64,000 nt of DNA from Nocardia terpenica (GCF_013186535.1 NZ_JABMCZ010000002.1:1364001-1428000), one strand, 5' to 3'. Positions 35,449 to 45,600 are shown, numbered from the stretch's first letter. Notes: a model not told the origin generated them from the sequence alone. Program-made: numbers and translations.

Positions 35449-35457
35449 GAGGTGGAC

Positions 35458-36228
35458 ATGCTAGGCGACGAACGAGTGTCCTCGGCCTATGAACGGAACG
35501 CGGAGTTCTGGATTCACATCGTGCGCGAGCGGCTCGATCAGTATCAGACCCAGTTGACCGACCCGGCCCTGCTGGCGTCGATCGGATCCGTCGCGGGGCT
35601 GCGCGTCCTGGACGCGGGCTGCGGTGAGGGCTATCTGACCCGGGAGCTGGTGCGCCGCGGCGCCGCCCACGGATACGGCGTCGACACCTGCGCGGAGTTC
35701 ATCGAGGCGGCCCGCGCCCATCCCGAATACTCGGCGGCGTCGAGCACCTTCCTGCACGCCGACGTCGCGGACCTGCCGCTGGCAGACCGCAGCGTGGACC
35801 TGGTCGTGGTGAATCGCCTGCCCAACGGAATCGCGGAGCCGGGCAAGCGTTTCCACGAATTCCGGCGGGTGCTCGACCCCGCGGGCCGGTTGATCCTGCT
35901 CGGCATGCATCCGTGCTTCTATGCCGCCCGCGCCGAGCGCACCGCGGCCAACTCCTCGGACTTCCCGATCGACGCGTATTTCGGCGTGCGGACCGTCGAG
36001 CAGAATTTCAGTGTGGCGGGCACGGTGTCGCCCGCGCCCTCGGTGCAGAGCTTCTACTCGCTGGAGGCGTACATCGGCATGGTGACCGCGGCCGGATTCG
36101 CGATCACCGGTGTGCGGGAACCGCATCCGACCGCGGCCCAGCGCCGCGCCGATCCGTGGTGGGACGAGAACTTCAAGCGCCCGCTGTTCCTGTTGCTGGA
36201 ATGCGTGCCTAACACAGCCCTCGCATAA
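35458..36228 (+). CDS. class I SAM-dependent methyltransferase
   Basis: About 256 residues. Motif I is LRVLDAGCGEGYLTRELVRRG and binds S-adenosylmethionine; an acidic residue ends strand 2 (YGVDTCAEFI); motif II is HADVADLPLADRSVDLVVVNRL, and LDPAGRLILLGMHP forms the next strand. The C-terminal part (FYSLEAYIGMVTAAGFAITGVREPHPT) matches small-molecule methyltransferases. Substrate unknown. I choose ATG 35458, with GAGAGG upstream, over GTG 35452. The gene is co-transcribed with the HTH gene and may form a small tailoring module with the divergent P450. Confidence 0.88.
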   Translation: MLGDERVSSAYERNAEFWIHIVRERLDQYQTQLTDPALLASIGSVAGLRVLDAGCGEGYLTRELVRRGAAHGYGVDTCAEFIEAARAHPEYSAASSTFLHADVADLPLADRSVDLVVVNRLPNGIAEPGKRFHEFRRVLDPAGRLILLGMHPCFYAARAERTAANSSDFPIDAYFGVRTVEQNFSVAGTVSPAPSVQSFYSLEAYIGMVTAAGFAITGVREPHPTAAQRRADPWWDENFKRPLFLLLECVPNTALA

Positions 36229-36466
36229 CGCGCAAGACCCTTCCCGTCCGTGAAACCGTGCTGGTCCGGACGCTCGCGGCCCGGCATTGTGAACACAGGC
36301 GTTCGACTACTGTCGCGCCCCAGTTCCACAGCGGTGTCCAATGGCGCACACCGCCGTGGTGACGGCGAAGGCTGCGGTCCCGCACCTCGGTCGGAGGGGA
36401 CGTCGTCACCACGTTCCACAACTCCGGCAGCGCCGTGTCATACGAGGGGTACACAGCGCACGCGGT

Positions 36467-38038
36467 TCAGTGGGCCGAGGACAGCTCTTCGGCGGGTGTG
36501 TCCACCCGGTCGCCCGCGGCGGACTTCCCGCCCGCGGAGCGGAACGCGAAGATCGCCGTCACCAGCAGGATCAGGGCCGTGCCGAGCGCGGCCAGGTGGA
36601 TGCCGGAGACGAACGCCTCGTGCGCCGACCGCAGCAGGGTCGCACCGGCCTGCGCCGGGAGCTCGTGCGCGGCCGCCACTGCGCCGCCGAGGGATTCGCG
36701 CGCCGCGCCCACCTGCGCCTGCGGCACCGCGGACAGATCCAGGCCGTTGCGGAAGACCGCCATCACCACGCTGCCCAGCACCGCCACGCCCAGCGCGATA
36801 CCGGCCTCGTAGGCGGTCTCGGAGACCGCGGCCGCCGAACCGGCGCGCGCGGCCGGGGCCGAGCCCACCACCAGATCCGACGACACCGTCAGCGCCACAC
36901 CGACTCCCGCGCCGACGAGCAGGAAGCCCGCCACGAACGGCGTCACCGACGCCGCGGGATCGGCGCGCAGCCACACGAACAGCGCGGCGCCGAGCGCGGC
37001 CACCGCCAGCGCGCCGCCGAGCACCCGACCCGGCCGCCACACCCGCACCAGCCACGCCGAGGTGAGCGCCGCGACCATGCTGGCCAGCATGCCGGGCAGC
37101 AGGAGCAGCCCCGCGTCCAGCGGCGAACGGCCCAGCACCAATTGCAGATACTGCGAACCGAAGAACAGCACACCGGCCAGCGCGAACACCGCGAGCAGAT
37201 TGGTCAGCACGGCCGTGCGGAACCGCGGCAGCGCGAACAGCCGCAGATCCAGCATCGGATCGGCCAGCGTGCGCTGGCGCCGCACGAACAGCACACCGGC
37301 GAGCACACCGACCGCCGCCACGCCGAGCTTGCCGAGATCCATGCCGTGCGCCGCGATCTCCTTGACCGCGTACACGATCGGCACCAGCGCCAGCATCGAC
37401 AGCCCCGCGCTGAGCAGGTCGAAGCGGCCCGGATTCGGATCGCGCGACTCCGGCACCAGGATCGGCCCCAGCATCACCAGCACCACCATGACCGGCAGGT
37501 TGATCAGAAACACCGAACCCCACCAGAAGTGCTCGAGCAGCCAGCCGCCCAGCAGCGGGCCGAGCGCCGCACCGCCGCCCGCCATCGCGCTCCACACCGC
37601 GATCGCGGTGGTGCGCTGGCGCGGATCGGTGAACATGGCGCGGATCAGGCCGAGGGTGGCAGGCATCAAAGTCGCGCCCGCGACACCCTGCAGCACGCGG
37701 GCCGCGATCAGCATCTCCGGGCTCACCGACCAGGCCGCGACCGCCGACGCCACACCGAATCCGGCGGCGCCGAGCAGCAGCAACCGGCGCCGGCCGATCC
37801 GGTCGCCCAGCGTGCCCATGGTGACCAGCAGGCCCGCGAGCACGAACGAGTACACGTCGATGATCCACAGCAGCTGCGGCGTGCTGGGGGCGAGGTGGGC
37901 GCTGATGGCGGGGACCGCGATGTCGAGCACGGTCGCGTCCACGGAGATGAGCAGCAGGGCCAGCACCAGAACGCCGAGCCCGGCCCAGTCCCGGGCGGAG
38001 GCCCGGCGCGGGGTCGCGACGACGCGGGGGGTGTCCAT
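36467..38038 (-). CDS. MFS transporter, DHA2 (14-TM) multidrug efflux family
   Basis: A 523-residue membrane pump with about 14 helices. The DHA2 signature SVDATVLDIAVPAISAHL, motif A (GTLGDRIGRRRLLLLG) and motif C-like glycine runs (AMAGGGAALGPLLGGWLLEHFWWGSVFLINLPV) are visible. It resembles actinobacterial QacA/LfrA-type exporters of cationic dyes and antiseptics. It is divergent from a TetR gene; two near-identical palindromes in the 73-nt gap strongly suggest repression by that protein. The N-terminal residues MDTPRVVATPRRASARDW are cytoplasmic. Confidence 0.93.
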   Translation of the reverse strand: MDTPRVVATPRRASARDWAGLGVLVLALLLISVDATVLDIAVPAISAHLAPSTPQLLWIIDVYSFVLAGLLVTMGTLGDRIGRRRLLLLGAAGFGVASAVAAWSVSPEMLIAARVLQGVAGATLMPATLGLIRAMFTDPRQRTTAIAVWSAMAGGGAALGPLLGGWLLEHFWWGSVFLINLPVMVVLVMLGPILVPESRDPNPGRFDLLSAGLSMLALVPIVYAVKEIAAHGMDLGKLGVAAVGVLAGVLFVRRQRTLADPMLDLRLFALPRFRTAVLTNLLAVFALAGVLFFGSQYLQLVLGRSPLDAGLLLLPGMLASMVAALTSAWLVRVWRPGRVLGGALAVAALGAALFVWLRADPAASVTPFVAGFLLVGAGVGVALTVSSDLVVGSAPAARAGSAAAVSETAYEAGIALGVAVLGSVVMAVFRNGLDLSAVPQAQVGAARESLGGAVAAAHELPAQAGATLLRSAHEAFVSGIHLAALGTALILLVTAIFAFRSAGGKSAAGDRVDTPAEELSSAH

Positions 38039-38066
38039 GATCCTTCTCGACTTCCGTCTTGTTTTA

Positions 38067-38108
38067 ACCGTCTGGACGGTACAGTAACAGAATTACCGTC
38101 CGGACGGT
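38067..38108. promoter_or_regulatory. pair of TetR operator palindromes
   Basis: ACCGTCTGGACGGT (38067-38080) and ACCGTCCGGACGGT (38095-38108) are near-identical 14-bp palindromes, each followed by ACAG, with a 28-bp centre-to-centre spacing. They lie between the divergent MFS and TetR genes and end 3 nt before the TetR GTG, so they can block both promoters. Confidence 0.85.
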
Positions 38109-38111
38109 ACA

Positions 38112-38678
38112 GTGAGCGCCGTGACGACGACCACCCGCGATCGCATCCTCGACGCGCTCGAGACCCTGCTGCTGGACAAGGGCGCCTCCCAGGTCACGCT
38201 GGAGAACGTGGCCGCGGCCGCCGGCGTCTCCAAGGGTGGGCTGCTGTATCACTTCAAGAGCAAGGACGCGCTGCTGACCGGCCTGGTGCGCCGCCTCGGC
38301 GAGCGCTCGGAGCGGCAGCTGGAAACCGCCGTGGGCCAGGGCAAATCGGTGGCCGAGTGGTATCTGCAGAGTCCGAATCCGGACAACGAGTCCGACGCGC
38401 TGGAGCTGGCGCTGTACCGCTCGATGATGGCGGCCATGCGCACGGTCGACGCGCACGGCCACGGCGAGCGCGCCGACGACGCCGACGCCATGCAGCGGGC
38501 CCTCACCGAGGTGATGCGGTCCTGGCACGACGGCCTGGACGCCGAGATCGGCGATCCGGTGCACGCCGAGATCATCCGGCTGGTCGGCGACGGTGTGTAC
38601 CTGCGCGCCCTGCTGGCCCTGCCACCGGTGGATCCGGAACGCTACCGCGCGGTGGTGGCACGCCTGCTGCAGCGCTGA
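38112..38678 (+). CDS. TetR/AcrR family regulator of the divergent MFS pump
   Basis: A 188-residue repressor with a clear HTH (RDRILDALETLLLDKGASQVTLENVAAAAGVSKGGLLYHFKSKDALL). The C-terminal domain resembles the TetR_C_6/QacR-type drug-sensing domain. GTG start, close to the operator pair at 38067-38108, with the mRNA probably nearly leaderless. It presumably represses itself and the MFS exporter until a drug ligand binds. The following membrane-protein gene begins 44 nt later and belongs to a different functional cluster. Confidence 0.9.
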   Translation: MSAVTTTTRDRILDALETLLLDKGASQVTLENVAAAAGVSKGGLLYHFKSKDALLTGLVRRLGERSERQLETAVGQGKSVAEWYLQSPNPDNESDALELALYRSMMAAMRTVDAHGHGERADDADAMQRALTEVMRSWHDGLDAEIGDPVHAEIIRLVGDGVYLRALLALPPVDPERYRAVVARLLQR

Positions 38679-38722
38679 GCACAACCGGCCGAATCGCCGC
38701 CCGGCCGGATAAACTCGGGCGC

Positions 38723-39595
38723 GTGTGTCCAGCCGCCGCCGACGGGTTCGGACCGTCCGTGCCGCCGGACGGAGAATCGATTCCGATCCGGCCGCTGCAC
38801 TTCCGTGAGCTGCTGGATCTGCCGTTCGCCCTGATCCAGTCGCGCATCCGGGCGCTGGCCGGGCTGATCGGCGCGGGCTGGCTGATCGCCGCGGTCGCGT
38901 CGTTCGCGCTGACCGCGCTCGGGGCCGTCGCCACGCACGGCTCCGATACCGGAACCCTGTGGTCGGCAATCGTTTCCGTGGCGGTGTTCGCGTGGCTGCT
39001 GCGCTGGTACATCCGCGGGGTGACCGTCTCGATCGGGCTGGGGCAGGTGTTCGGCGGCCCGCTCGCCTGGCGCGGCGCGGTGGCCGGGCTGGGCGCGAAT
39101 TTCGGCCCGCTGCTGCTGGATCGGCTGATCTACAGCGTGCTCGGCGTCGGGGTGCCGGTCCTGGGGGCGCTGCTGGTGATCACCCTGCCGCCCGCGCTGG
39201 CCTGGCTGGCGCGGCTGCGCGCGGCCCGGCTGGTGGCGATGCCCGCGCTGGTCGCCGAGTCGGTGCCCTACCGCGCGGCCGTGGCGCGGGCGAAAATGCT
39301 TGCGGGCGGCGCGCAATGGCGGCTGGCCGGGCTGTGGCTGGCGCTGCGCGGGCTGGTGTGGGTGCTGGCGGTGCCGCTGCTGGGGATTCCGCTGTTCTTC
39401 TCCGATGTCACCGGCACCCGGCGCTGGACGGTGACCGCGCTGATCATCGGCTGGGTGTTGCTGATCGTGGCCCTGGCCGAGGCGGTGGAATCGGCCGCGG
39501 CGGTGGTGGCCTACGTCGATCGGCGCTGCCGCCGCGAGGCCCTCGATATTGCGATCCCGGTGTCCGACAACGGATTCGCGGGAGCGCCCCGATGA
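38723..39595 (+). CDS. membrane protein heading the MoxR/DUF58 cluster
   Basis: About 290 residues with five or six hydrophobic helices (LAGLIGAGWLIAAVASFALTALG; LWSAIVSVAVFAWLLRWYI; LLLDRLIYSVLGVGVPVLGALLVI; LWLALRGLVWVLAVPLLGIPLFF; VTALIIGWVLLIVALAEAV). The pattern resembles the glycerophosphoryl-diester/DUF7544-like membrane proteins that lead actinobacterial MoxR clusters, but I cannot assign a named domain securely. A GTG is used as start (VCPAAADGFG). Its stop overlaps the next ATG (ATGA), so the genes are translationally coupled. Confidence 0.75.
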   Translation: MCPAAADGFGPSVPPDGESIPIRPLHFRELLDLPFALIQSRIRALAGLIGAGWLIAAVASFALTALGAVATHGSDTGTLWSAIVSVAVFAWLLRWYIRGVTVSIGLGQVFGGPLAWRGAVAGLGANFGPLLLDRLIYSVLGVGVPVLGALLVITLPPALAWLARLRAARLVAMPALVAESVPYRAAVARAKMLAGGAQWRLAGLWLALRGLVWVLAVPLLGIPLFFSDVTGTRRWTVTALIIGWVLLIVALAEAVESAAAVVAYVDRRCRREALDIAIPVSDNGFAGAPR

Positions 39596-40634
39596 CCGAC
39601 GCCGAGCGGCCGGAGCCCGCCGCGGACCGGCCCGATGCGCCCGCTCCCCCGCCACCCGCGCTCGGCCCGGCGGGCGGGCACCGCGCGGCGGCCGAGGCGG
39701 CGGCCGCGCGCCGGGATTTCGACACCGCGCTGCGGGAGCGCTTCCGCGCGGTGGTGCGCGGCCTGGAGCAGGGCGGCCTGCTGCAGGTGCGACGGTCGCG
39801 GACCGCGGACGAGACCGCCGACGCCGCGGTCCACGCCGCACCCGCCGACACCGCCGAACTACCCGGCGCGGCACGGACATTCGACGAGGTGGTCTACGGC
39901 GGCCGGGCCGCCACCGCCGACGAGTACCGGCGGCTGGCCGAGGCCGACCTGTTCTCCGGCGCCCCGCCCCCGCCGCCGGAACCGGTCGAGACCGCGGCGG
40001 CCGAGCGGGGCCGACGGTGGCGACCGCCGCCGCTGCCCCCGCTGCCGAAGCTGCTGCGCGATCCGCGCTTCTGGGCCGCGGTCGGCGGCGCGGTGCTGCT
40101 GGCGCTGATCGTCTATCTGCTGCTGCGACTGGGCTCGGCCCCGAAAGCGCCACCGGCGCACCATGTTCCGTCGCCCGGCGCGCCTCCCGAGCCGGGTCGG
40201 CCGGATTTCGGCGAGGGCCGCAAGTCGATCTTCCAGCAGGCCCCGCCCTGGCTGGCCTACGGTGGCCTGCAGTGGCTGATCTGCGCCGGGATCGTGGTGT
40301 GGTGGCGGGCCCGGCGGCGCGGCGCGCTGGTCGGCGAGCCGCGCCCGGTGGAGGTTCCGGCGAACGAACTGCTCGCCGGGCAGGCCGCGCTGTACCGCAA
40401 GGCCCGCGACCACACCTACGTCGCGGGCAAGCTGCGGGCGGCGACGCTGCGACGGATCCGCCCGGCGCTGGACCTCGCCGCGGACGCGCCGCCGGACCGG
40501 GTGGTCGGCGCGGTCGCCGCGCGGCTACGCTCCGATCCGATCCCCGTGGGGTCGGCACTGTTCGGCCCGGTGCCGGACGAGGCGACACTGCTCTGGGTCG
40601 CGGCACAACTGGACCGGATCGAATCGGAGGTCGG

Positions 40635-40638
<4 letters not shown>
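39592..40638 (+). CDS. DUF4129 domain membrane protein
   Basis: A 348-residue protein with a Pro/Ala-rich N-terminus and then a soluble segment (FDTALRERFRAVVRGLEQGGLLQVRRSRTADE), typical of the C-terminal DUF4129 module of transglutaminase-type proteins in MoxR clusters. Two membrane helices flank a periplasmic loop: FWAAVGGAVLLALIVYLLLRLG and WLAYGGLQWLICAGIVVWWRARR. The last 100 residues (ANELLAGQAALYRKARDHTYVAGKLRAATLRRIRPALDLA) look like a DUF4350-type tail. It is coupled to both neighbours by ATGA overlaps. Role presumably in an envelope-associated MoxR system. Confidence 0.78.
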
Positions 40639-41618
<980 letters not shown>

Positions 41619-41621
41619 GCC

Positions 41622-42917
41622 GTGGTCGTCACCGGTCGGCTGGCCGTGGTCGCGGCCGCGGCGGCGCTGATCGCCACGCTGCTGGTGCCGTCGTGGCCGG
41701 GGGTGGCCGCGCTGACCGCCCTGCTGGTCGCGCTGATCGCCGTCGACGTGACCGCCGCCGGGCGCGGCACGGAGCTGGAGCTGTCGCGGCCGGAGCTGAC
41801 CAGCGTGCGCTCGGGCCGCCGCGCCGAGGTGGAGCTCACGGTGGTCAATCCGGGTCCCCGGACCGTGCGCGGAATGCTGTGGGACGCCTGGCCCGACAGC
41901 GCGGGGGCGGTGCGGCGCACCCATCGCCTGCTGCTGCCGCCGAATACCAAGACGCGGCTGACCACCACGCTGGCGCCGGAGCGGCGCGGCGACCGGGTGG
42001 CCGGTCCGGTGACGCTGCGCCTGTTCGGCCCGCTGGGCCTGGCCGGTCGGCAGGTCCGCCGTGCGGTGCCCGCCCGGGTGCGGGCGCTGCCGCCGTTCCA
42101 CAGCGAACCGGCGCTGGCCTCGAAGCTGCGGCACCTGCATCGGCTGGAGGGGCGCACCGTGGTGAACATGCGCGGCCAGGGCTCCGAATTCGATTCCTTC
42201 CGTGAGTATGTCGCGGGCGACGACGTCCGGGCGATCGACTGGCGGGCCACCGCCCGCGCCGCCGATGTGCTGGTGCGGACCTGGCGGCCGGAACGCAATC
42301 GGCACCTGATCCTGGTGCTGGACACCGGCCGTGCCGCCGCGGGCCGCATCGGCGAGGGCACCCGGTTGGACGCGACCATCGAGGCGGCGCTGCTGCTCGG
42401 CGGCCTGGCCGCCGCCGCGGGCGACACCGTCGACCTGCTCGCCTACGACCGGCAGGTGCGCGCCGAGGTGCGCGGCGCGCTCGGAAAGGCCCTGCAGCCC
42501 AGGCTGATGCACGCACTGTCCGGCGTGGTCCCCGCCCTGGTCGACACCGATGCCCCCGGCCTGGTGCGCGCCACCCTGGCCCGCGCCCGCCGCCGCAGCC
42601 TGGTGGTGTGGTTCACCAGCCTGGACGGCGCCCTGATCGAGGAGAATCTGCTGCCGGTCCTGCCGGTCCTCACCCACCGCCACCGCGTCCTGCTGGTCTC
42701 GGTCACCGACCCCGAGTTGACCGCGGCCGCCACCCACCGCGCCACCCCCACCGAGATCTACACCGCGGCCGCCGCCGAAACCCTGCTGGCCGAACGCGCC
42801 CTGACCCGGGAATCCCTGCGCCGCAAAAACATCGACGTCATCGCCGCCGCCCCCGACCGCCTCCCGACCATCCTGGCCGACGCGTACCTGGAGCTGAAGC
42901 GGTCCGGCGGCATGTGA
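41622..42917 (+). CDS. DUF58 domain protein (MoxR partner)
   Basis: A 431-residue protein. Two N-terminal membrane helices (RLAVVAAAAALIATLLVPSWPGVAALTALLVALIAVDV) are followed by a beta-rich domain and the DUF58 signature GQGSEFDSFREYVAGDDVRAIDWRATARAADVLVRTW. A VWA-like segment then carries a partial MIDAS (LILVLDTGRAAAG, with Asp-x-Gly in place of the usual Asp-x-Ser-x-Ser). It probably acts with the MoxR ATPase. GTG start, 3 nt after the moxR stop. It ends at the repeat array at 42931. Confidence 0.92.
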   Translation: MVVTGRLAVVAAAAALIATLLVPSWPGVAALTALLVALIAVDVTAAGRGTELELSRPELTSVRSGRRAEVELTVVNPGPRTVRGMLWDAWPDSAGAVRRTHRLLLPPNTKTRLTTTLAPERRGDRVAGPVTLRLFGPLGLAGRQVRRAVPARVRALPPFHSEPALASKLRHLHRLEGRTVVNMRGQGSEFDSFREYVAGDDVRAIDWRATARAADVLVRTWRPERNRHLILVLDTGRAAAGRIGEGTRLDATIEAALLLGGLAAAAGDTVDLLAYDRQVRAEVRGALGKALQPRLMHALSGVVPALVDTDAPGLVRATLARARRRSLVVWFTSLDGALIEENLLPVLPVLTHRHRVLLVSVTDPELTAAATHRATPTEIYTAAAAETLLAERALTRESLRRKNIDVIAAAPDRLPTILADAYLELKRSGGM

Positions 42918-42930
42918 CCCGCTCCGCCCG

Positions 42931-43060
42931 GTCGTTCCGGCACGCAACCCGTCGTTCCGGCACGCAACCCGTCATTCCGGCATGCAACCTTCATTCCGGC
43001 ACGCAAACCCGTCATCCCGGCACGCAAACCCGTGATTCCGGCATGCTTTTGGCCGGAATC
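42931..43060 (+). repeat. dispersed CAAAAGC hairpin with arm array (copy 6, covarying arms)
   Basis: Five or six units of about 20 bp (TTCCGGCACGCAACCCGTC and variants) lead into GATTCCGGC (43034-43042), loop ATGCTTTTG, GCCGGAATC (43052-43060). Both arms carry the same change from the other copies (TTCCGG with CCGGAA instead of TCCCGG with CCGGGA), so pairing is preserved. It lies between convergent genes. Confidence 0.88.
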
Positions 43061-43073
43061 CACCGGCAGCCGG

Positions 43074-43895
43074 TCAGATTGGGTGGTGCCAAGCGAGATT
43101 CGACGGAGGTACCGGCATCGGATAGCCGGGTGCGGGTGGTGGGGTGGGCAGGTCGAGGGCGCGGCGCTGGCGTTCGGCGAGGAGGGCGCCGAGCAGGTGG
43201 ACGGGCGGACAGCCTGCGGGCGCGACGATATTCAGGTCTCGGCAGACCGTGGTGGCCAGGTCGTGGCCCAGGCTCTGCTGAACCTGCGGGGTGAGGGTGG
43301 GGCAGCGGGTGAGGTACTGGCGGATGGGCAGGGCCAGGTCGTCGGACAGGCCGGACAGGTCCAGGCGCCGGGTCCACTCCGCGAGCCAGGGCGGGGCGAC
43401 GGCCAGGGCCGGGTCCGGCAGCCGGACGCGGTCGTGGATGACGACGGTGTCGGCCAGGATGTCGCCGACCCGGCGGGCCCGCGGCGAGCACAGCGAGGTG
43501 ATCACCGCGATCGCCCCGAATCCGCCCAGCACCCAGAAGTCCACGATCAACCCGGCCAGCCCGCGGGTGAGCGCGTGCCGGAAGTCGACGGGTCCGCCGT
43601 CGCCGCGGACCACCCGCAGCCCGAGCGCCAGCTTGCCGACGGTGCGGCCGCGCAGCAGGGTCTCGCAGACCACCGGATACCCGGCCCCCACCGCGACGAT
43701 CATGATCAGCGCGGCGGCATCGAGCCAGGCGCCGTCCAGCTCGGACTGGAACAGCAGCCCGAGAATCCAGATCAGCAGCAGCCACGCCACGGTCAGCTGG
43801 ATCAGCAGGTCGATCAGAAATGCCGCGGCCCGCAGGGGAATCCGCGCGATCGGCAGCTCGAGGGCGACGGCCTCGCCGGTGGTGAAAACGGCCAT
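43074..43895 (-). CDS. RDD family membrane protein
   Basis: About 273 residues. The RDD signature appears as PLRAAAFLIDLLIQLTVAW (Arg near the start, Asp in the helix), with further helices (LIMIVAVGAGYPVV; GLIVDFWVLGGFGAIAVI) and the GRTVGKLALGLRVV loop typical of the family. The C-terminal 100 residues are soluble and end in a Pro-rich tail. Function is unsettled; RDD genes often accompany SpoIIM and MoxR genes, as here. The start is the ATG of MAVFTTGEA; a longer frame upstream would overlap the divergent SpoIIM promoter. Confidence 0.9.
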   Translation of the reverse strand: MAVFTTGEAVALELPIARIPLRAAAFLIDLLIQLTVAWLLLIWILGLLFQSELDGAWLDAAALIMIVAVGAGYPVVCETLLRGRTVGKLALGLRVVRGDGGPVDFRHALTRGLAGLIVDFWVLGGFGAIAVITSLCSPRARRVGDILADTVVIHDRVRLPDPALAVAPPWLAEWTRRLDLSGLSDDLALPIRQYLTRCPTLTPQVQQSLGHDLATTVCRDLNIVAPAGCPPVHLLGALLAERQRRALDLPTPPPAPGYPMPVPPSNLAWHHPI

Positions 43896-43962
43896 ACTGC
43901 CGCTCAGCCTACGGGCTCGGCCGGGTCGACGCGGCCGTAGCATGGTGCGCGGGAGGCAACCG

Positions 43963-44937
43963 ATGGATGTGGACGCGTACGCCTATGCGCACCGGCGGTC
44001 CTGGGACCGGCTCGACCGCCTGGCGCGGCAGCGCCGCCTGTCCGGCCCGGAGGCCGACGAGCTGATGGCGCTGTACCGGCGGACCTCCCAGCAGCTGGCC
44101 CGCCTGCAGTCGCACGCCCCCGATCCCGAGCTGATCGGCGGCCTCAGCGCGGTGCTGGCCCGGGCGCGCGGCCGGGTGCTGGGTTCGCGCGTCGACGCCT
44201 GGCGCGAGGTGGGCCGATTCTTCACCCACCGTTTCCCGGCGGCGGTGTATCGGGCGTGGCGCTGGTGGGTCGCGGTGAGCGCCGTGTTCGTCTGCGTCTC
44301 GGCCGGTTTCGCGATCTGGGTGTCCGGCTCCGGCAATGCCCGGCAGCTGCTGGGGCTGCCGCGCGACACCGAGGACCTCACCGGCCCCGGCGGCGCGTTC
44401 GAGAGCTACTACTCCGATCATCCGCACGACGCCTTCGCCGCCCAGGTGTGGACGAACAATGCCTGGGTGGCGGCGATGGCCCTGTTCAGCGGCCTGCTGG
44501 TGCTGCCCGCGCTGCTGGTGCTGTTCGGCAACGCGTTGAACGTCGGGGTCTCGGCGGGCCTGATGGCCGATGCCGGACGCCTGGATTCGTTCTTCGGCTT
44601 CCTGCTGCCGCACGGGATGCTGGAGCTGACAGCGGTTTTCGTGGCCGGGGGCGCGGGCCTGAAGCTGGGCTGGACGCTGATCGATCCGGGCGGGCTGAGC
44701 CGGGCCCGGGCGCTGGCCCGGCAGGGGCGCGCCACGGCCACCATCGCGCTGGGTCTGGTTGCGGTGCTGCTGATTTCGGGCCTGATCGAGGGCTTCGTGA
44801 CGCCGAGCGGATGGCCCGCGCCGGTCCGGATCGGCATCGGGCTGCTGGCCGAATCGGCATTTCTCGCCTATGTGTTCGGACTCGGCCGCCGGGCGGCGCG
44901 GGAGTCGATAGTTACCGATCGGCGCATCGCGGGTTGA
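43963..44937 (+). CDS. stage II sporulation protein M (SpoIIM) family membrane protein
   Basis: A 324-residue protein with about six membrane helices. The cytoplasmic N-terminus (MDVDAYAYAHRRSWDRLDRLARQRRLSGPEADELMALYRRTSQQLARLQ) is the standard SpoIIM/YpiB-like head. WTNNAWVAAMALFSGLLVLPALLVLFGNALNVGV and LLPHGMLELTAVFVAGGAGLKLGWTLIDPG carry the conserved H-x-x-x-E-L region. In non-sporulating actinobacteria this family sits beside RDD and MoxR genes and does not imply sporulation. GGGAGG lies 7 nt before the ATG. It is divergent from the RDD gene and followed by a terminator-like hairpin. Confidence 0.92.
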   Translation: MDVDAYAYAHRRSWDRLDRLARQRRLSGPEADELMALYRRTSQQLARLQSHAPDPELIGGLSAVLARARGRVLGSRVDAWREVGRFFTHRFPAAVYRAWRWWVAVSAVFVCVSAGFAIWVSGSGNARQLLGLPRDTEDLTGPGGAFESYYSDHPHDAFAAQVWTNNAWVAAMALFSGLLVLPALLVLFGNALNVGVSAGLMADAGRLDSFFGFLLPHGMLELTAVFVAGGAGLKLGWTLIDPGGLSRARALARQGRATATIALGLVAVLLISGLIEGFVTPSGWPAPVRIGIGLLAESAFLAYVFGLGRRAARESIVTDRRIAG

Positions 44938-45008
44938 TCGGGCCGCGCGCGGGCCGCCGAAAGGCGCTGCGCGGAATTTCGAATGCGGCGGGAGAGCCCC
45001 GATTTGAG

Positions 45009-45055
45009 AGCCACTGGCCGCAGCGAGTCCAGCTCAGCTGCGGCCAGCGTTGGCT
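45009..45055 (+). terminator. terminator-like hairpin after the SpoIIM gene
   Basis: TGGCCGCAGC (45015-45024) pairs with GCTGCGGCCA (45037-45046); outer AGCCA and TGGCT extend the stem after a small bulge. No T-run follows, which is common for actinobacterial terminators. Confidence 0.55.
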
Positions 45056-45600
45056 CCAACTCTACACAATCGTTATCGCCATGCAACCCACCACACGCTG
45101 CGCGGGCGTATAAGACTTCGGCCGAAACCCGCGGTCGGGCACCGTTGTTCGACGCGTACGGCAAATTCGTAGCACCCATTGTGTCGGCCGCCGGACGCCA
45201 CCGATCGCGAATCCGCCCGATCCCTCCCCTTCACCCGATTTCCCATCCCGCAATCGACCCAAGTGGCAACATTTCAGATTTGCGGATTTATCACGAGAAT
45301 CCCCTCCGCCCCACTCCGGGCGGCTACGAACTGGCCGTTTACCGTTTCGTCACCTGATGACCAAGCGGTTGCCAACGGTGAAACAGACCCAAAGTTTGTT
45401 ATCAGCCGTCTATACAAGATCGGCGTTCAGCAATACACGGAAGTTGTCGTACGTCCACCCATTTACCTGCGGGTCAATACCAACCGGGATGCGTATAACA
45501 CCGCCCGGCAACCCCGTCGGAGCCCCTTTCCGACCCCACCCGACCTGTTCCAAGTGAGACGAAGGTCACATCGAATCCGGGAACGAGTCCGGTCCGGCGG
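45056..45600. other. gene-free, AT-richer region
   Basis: About 545 bases between the SpoIIM hairpin and the end of the beta-propeller gene. The sequence is visibly poorer in G+C than its surroundings (for example around 45265-45430). The open frames present have no ribosome site, motif or codon bias. I see no RNA gene. It may be a decayed insertion scar. Confidence 0.5.

Noticed and set aside
43963..44937. Evidence for sporulation from the SpoIIM gene
   Set aside because: The SpoIIM family occurs widely in non-sporulating actinobacteria beside RDD and MoxR genes; no other sporulation gene is present.
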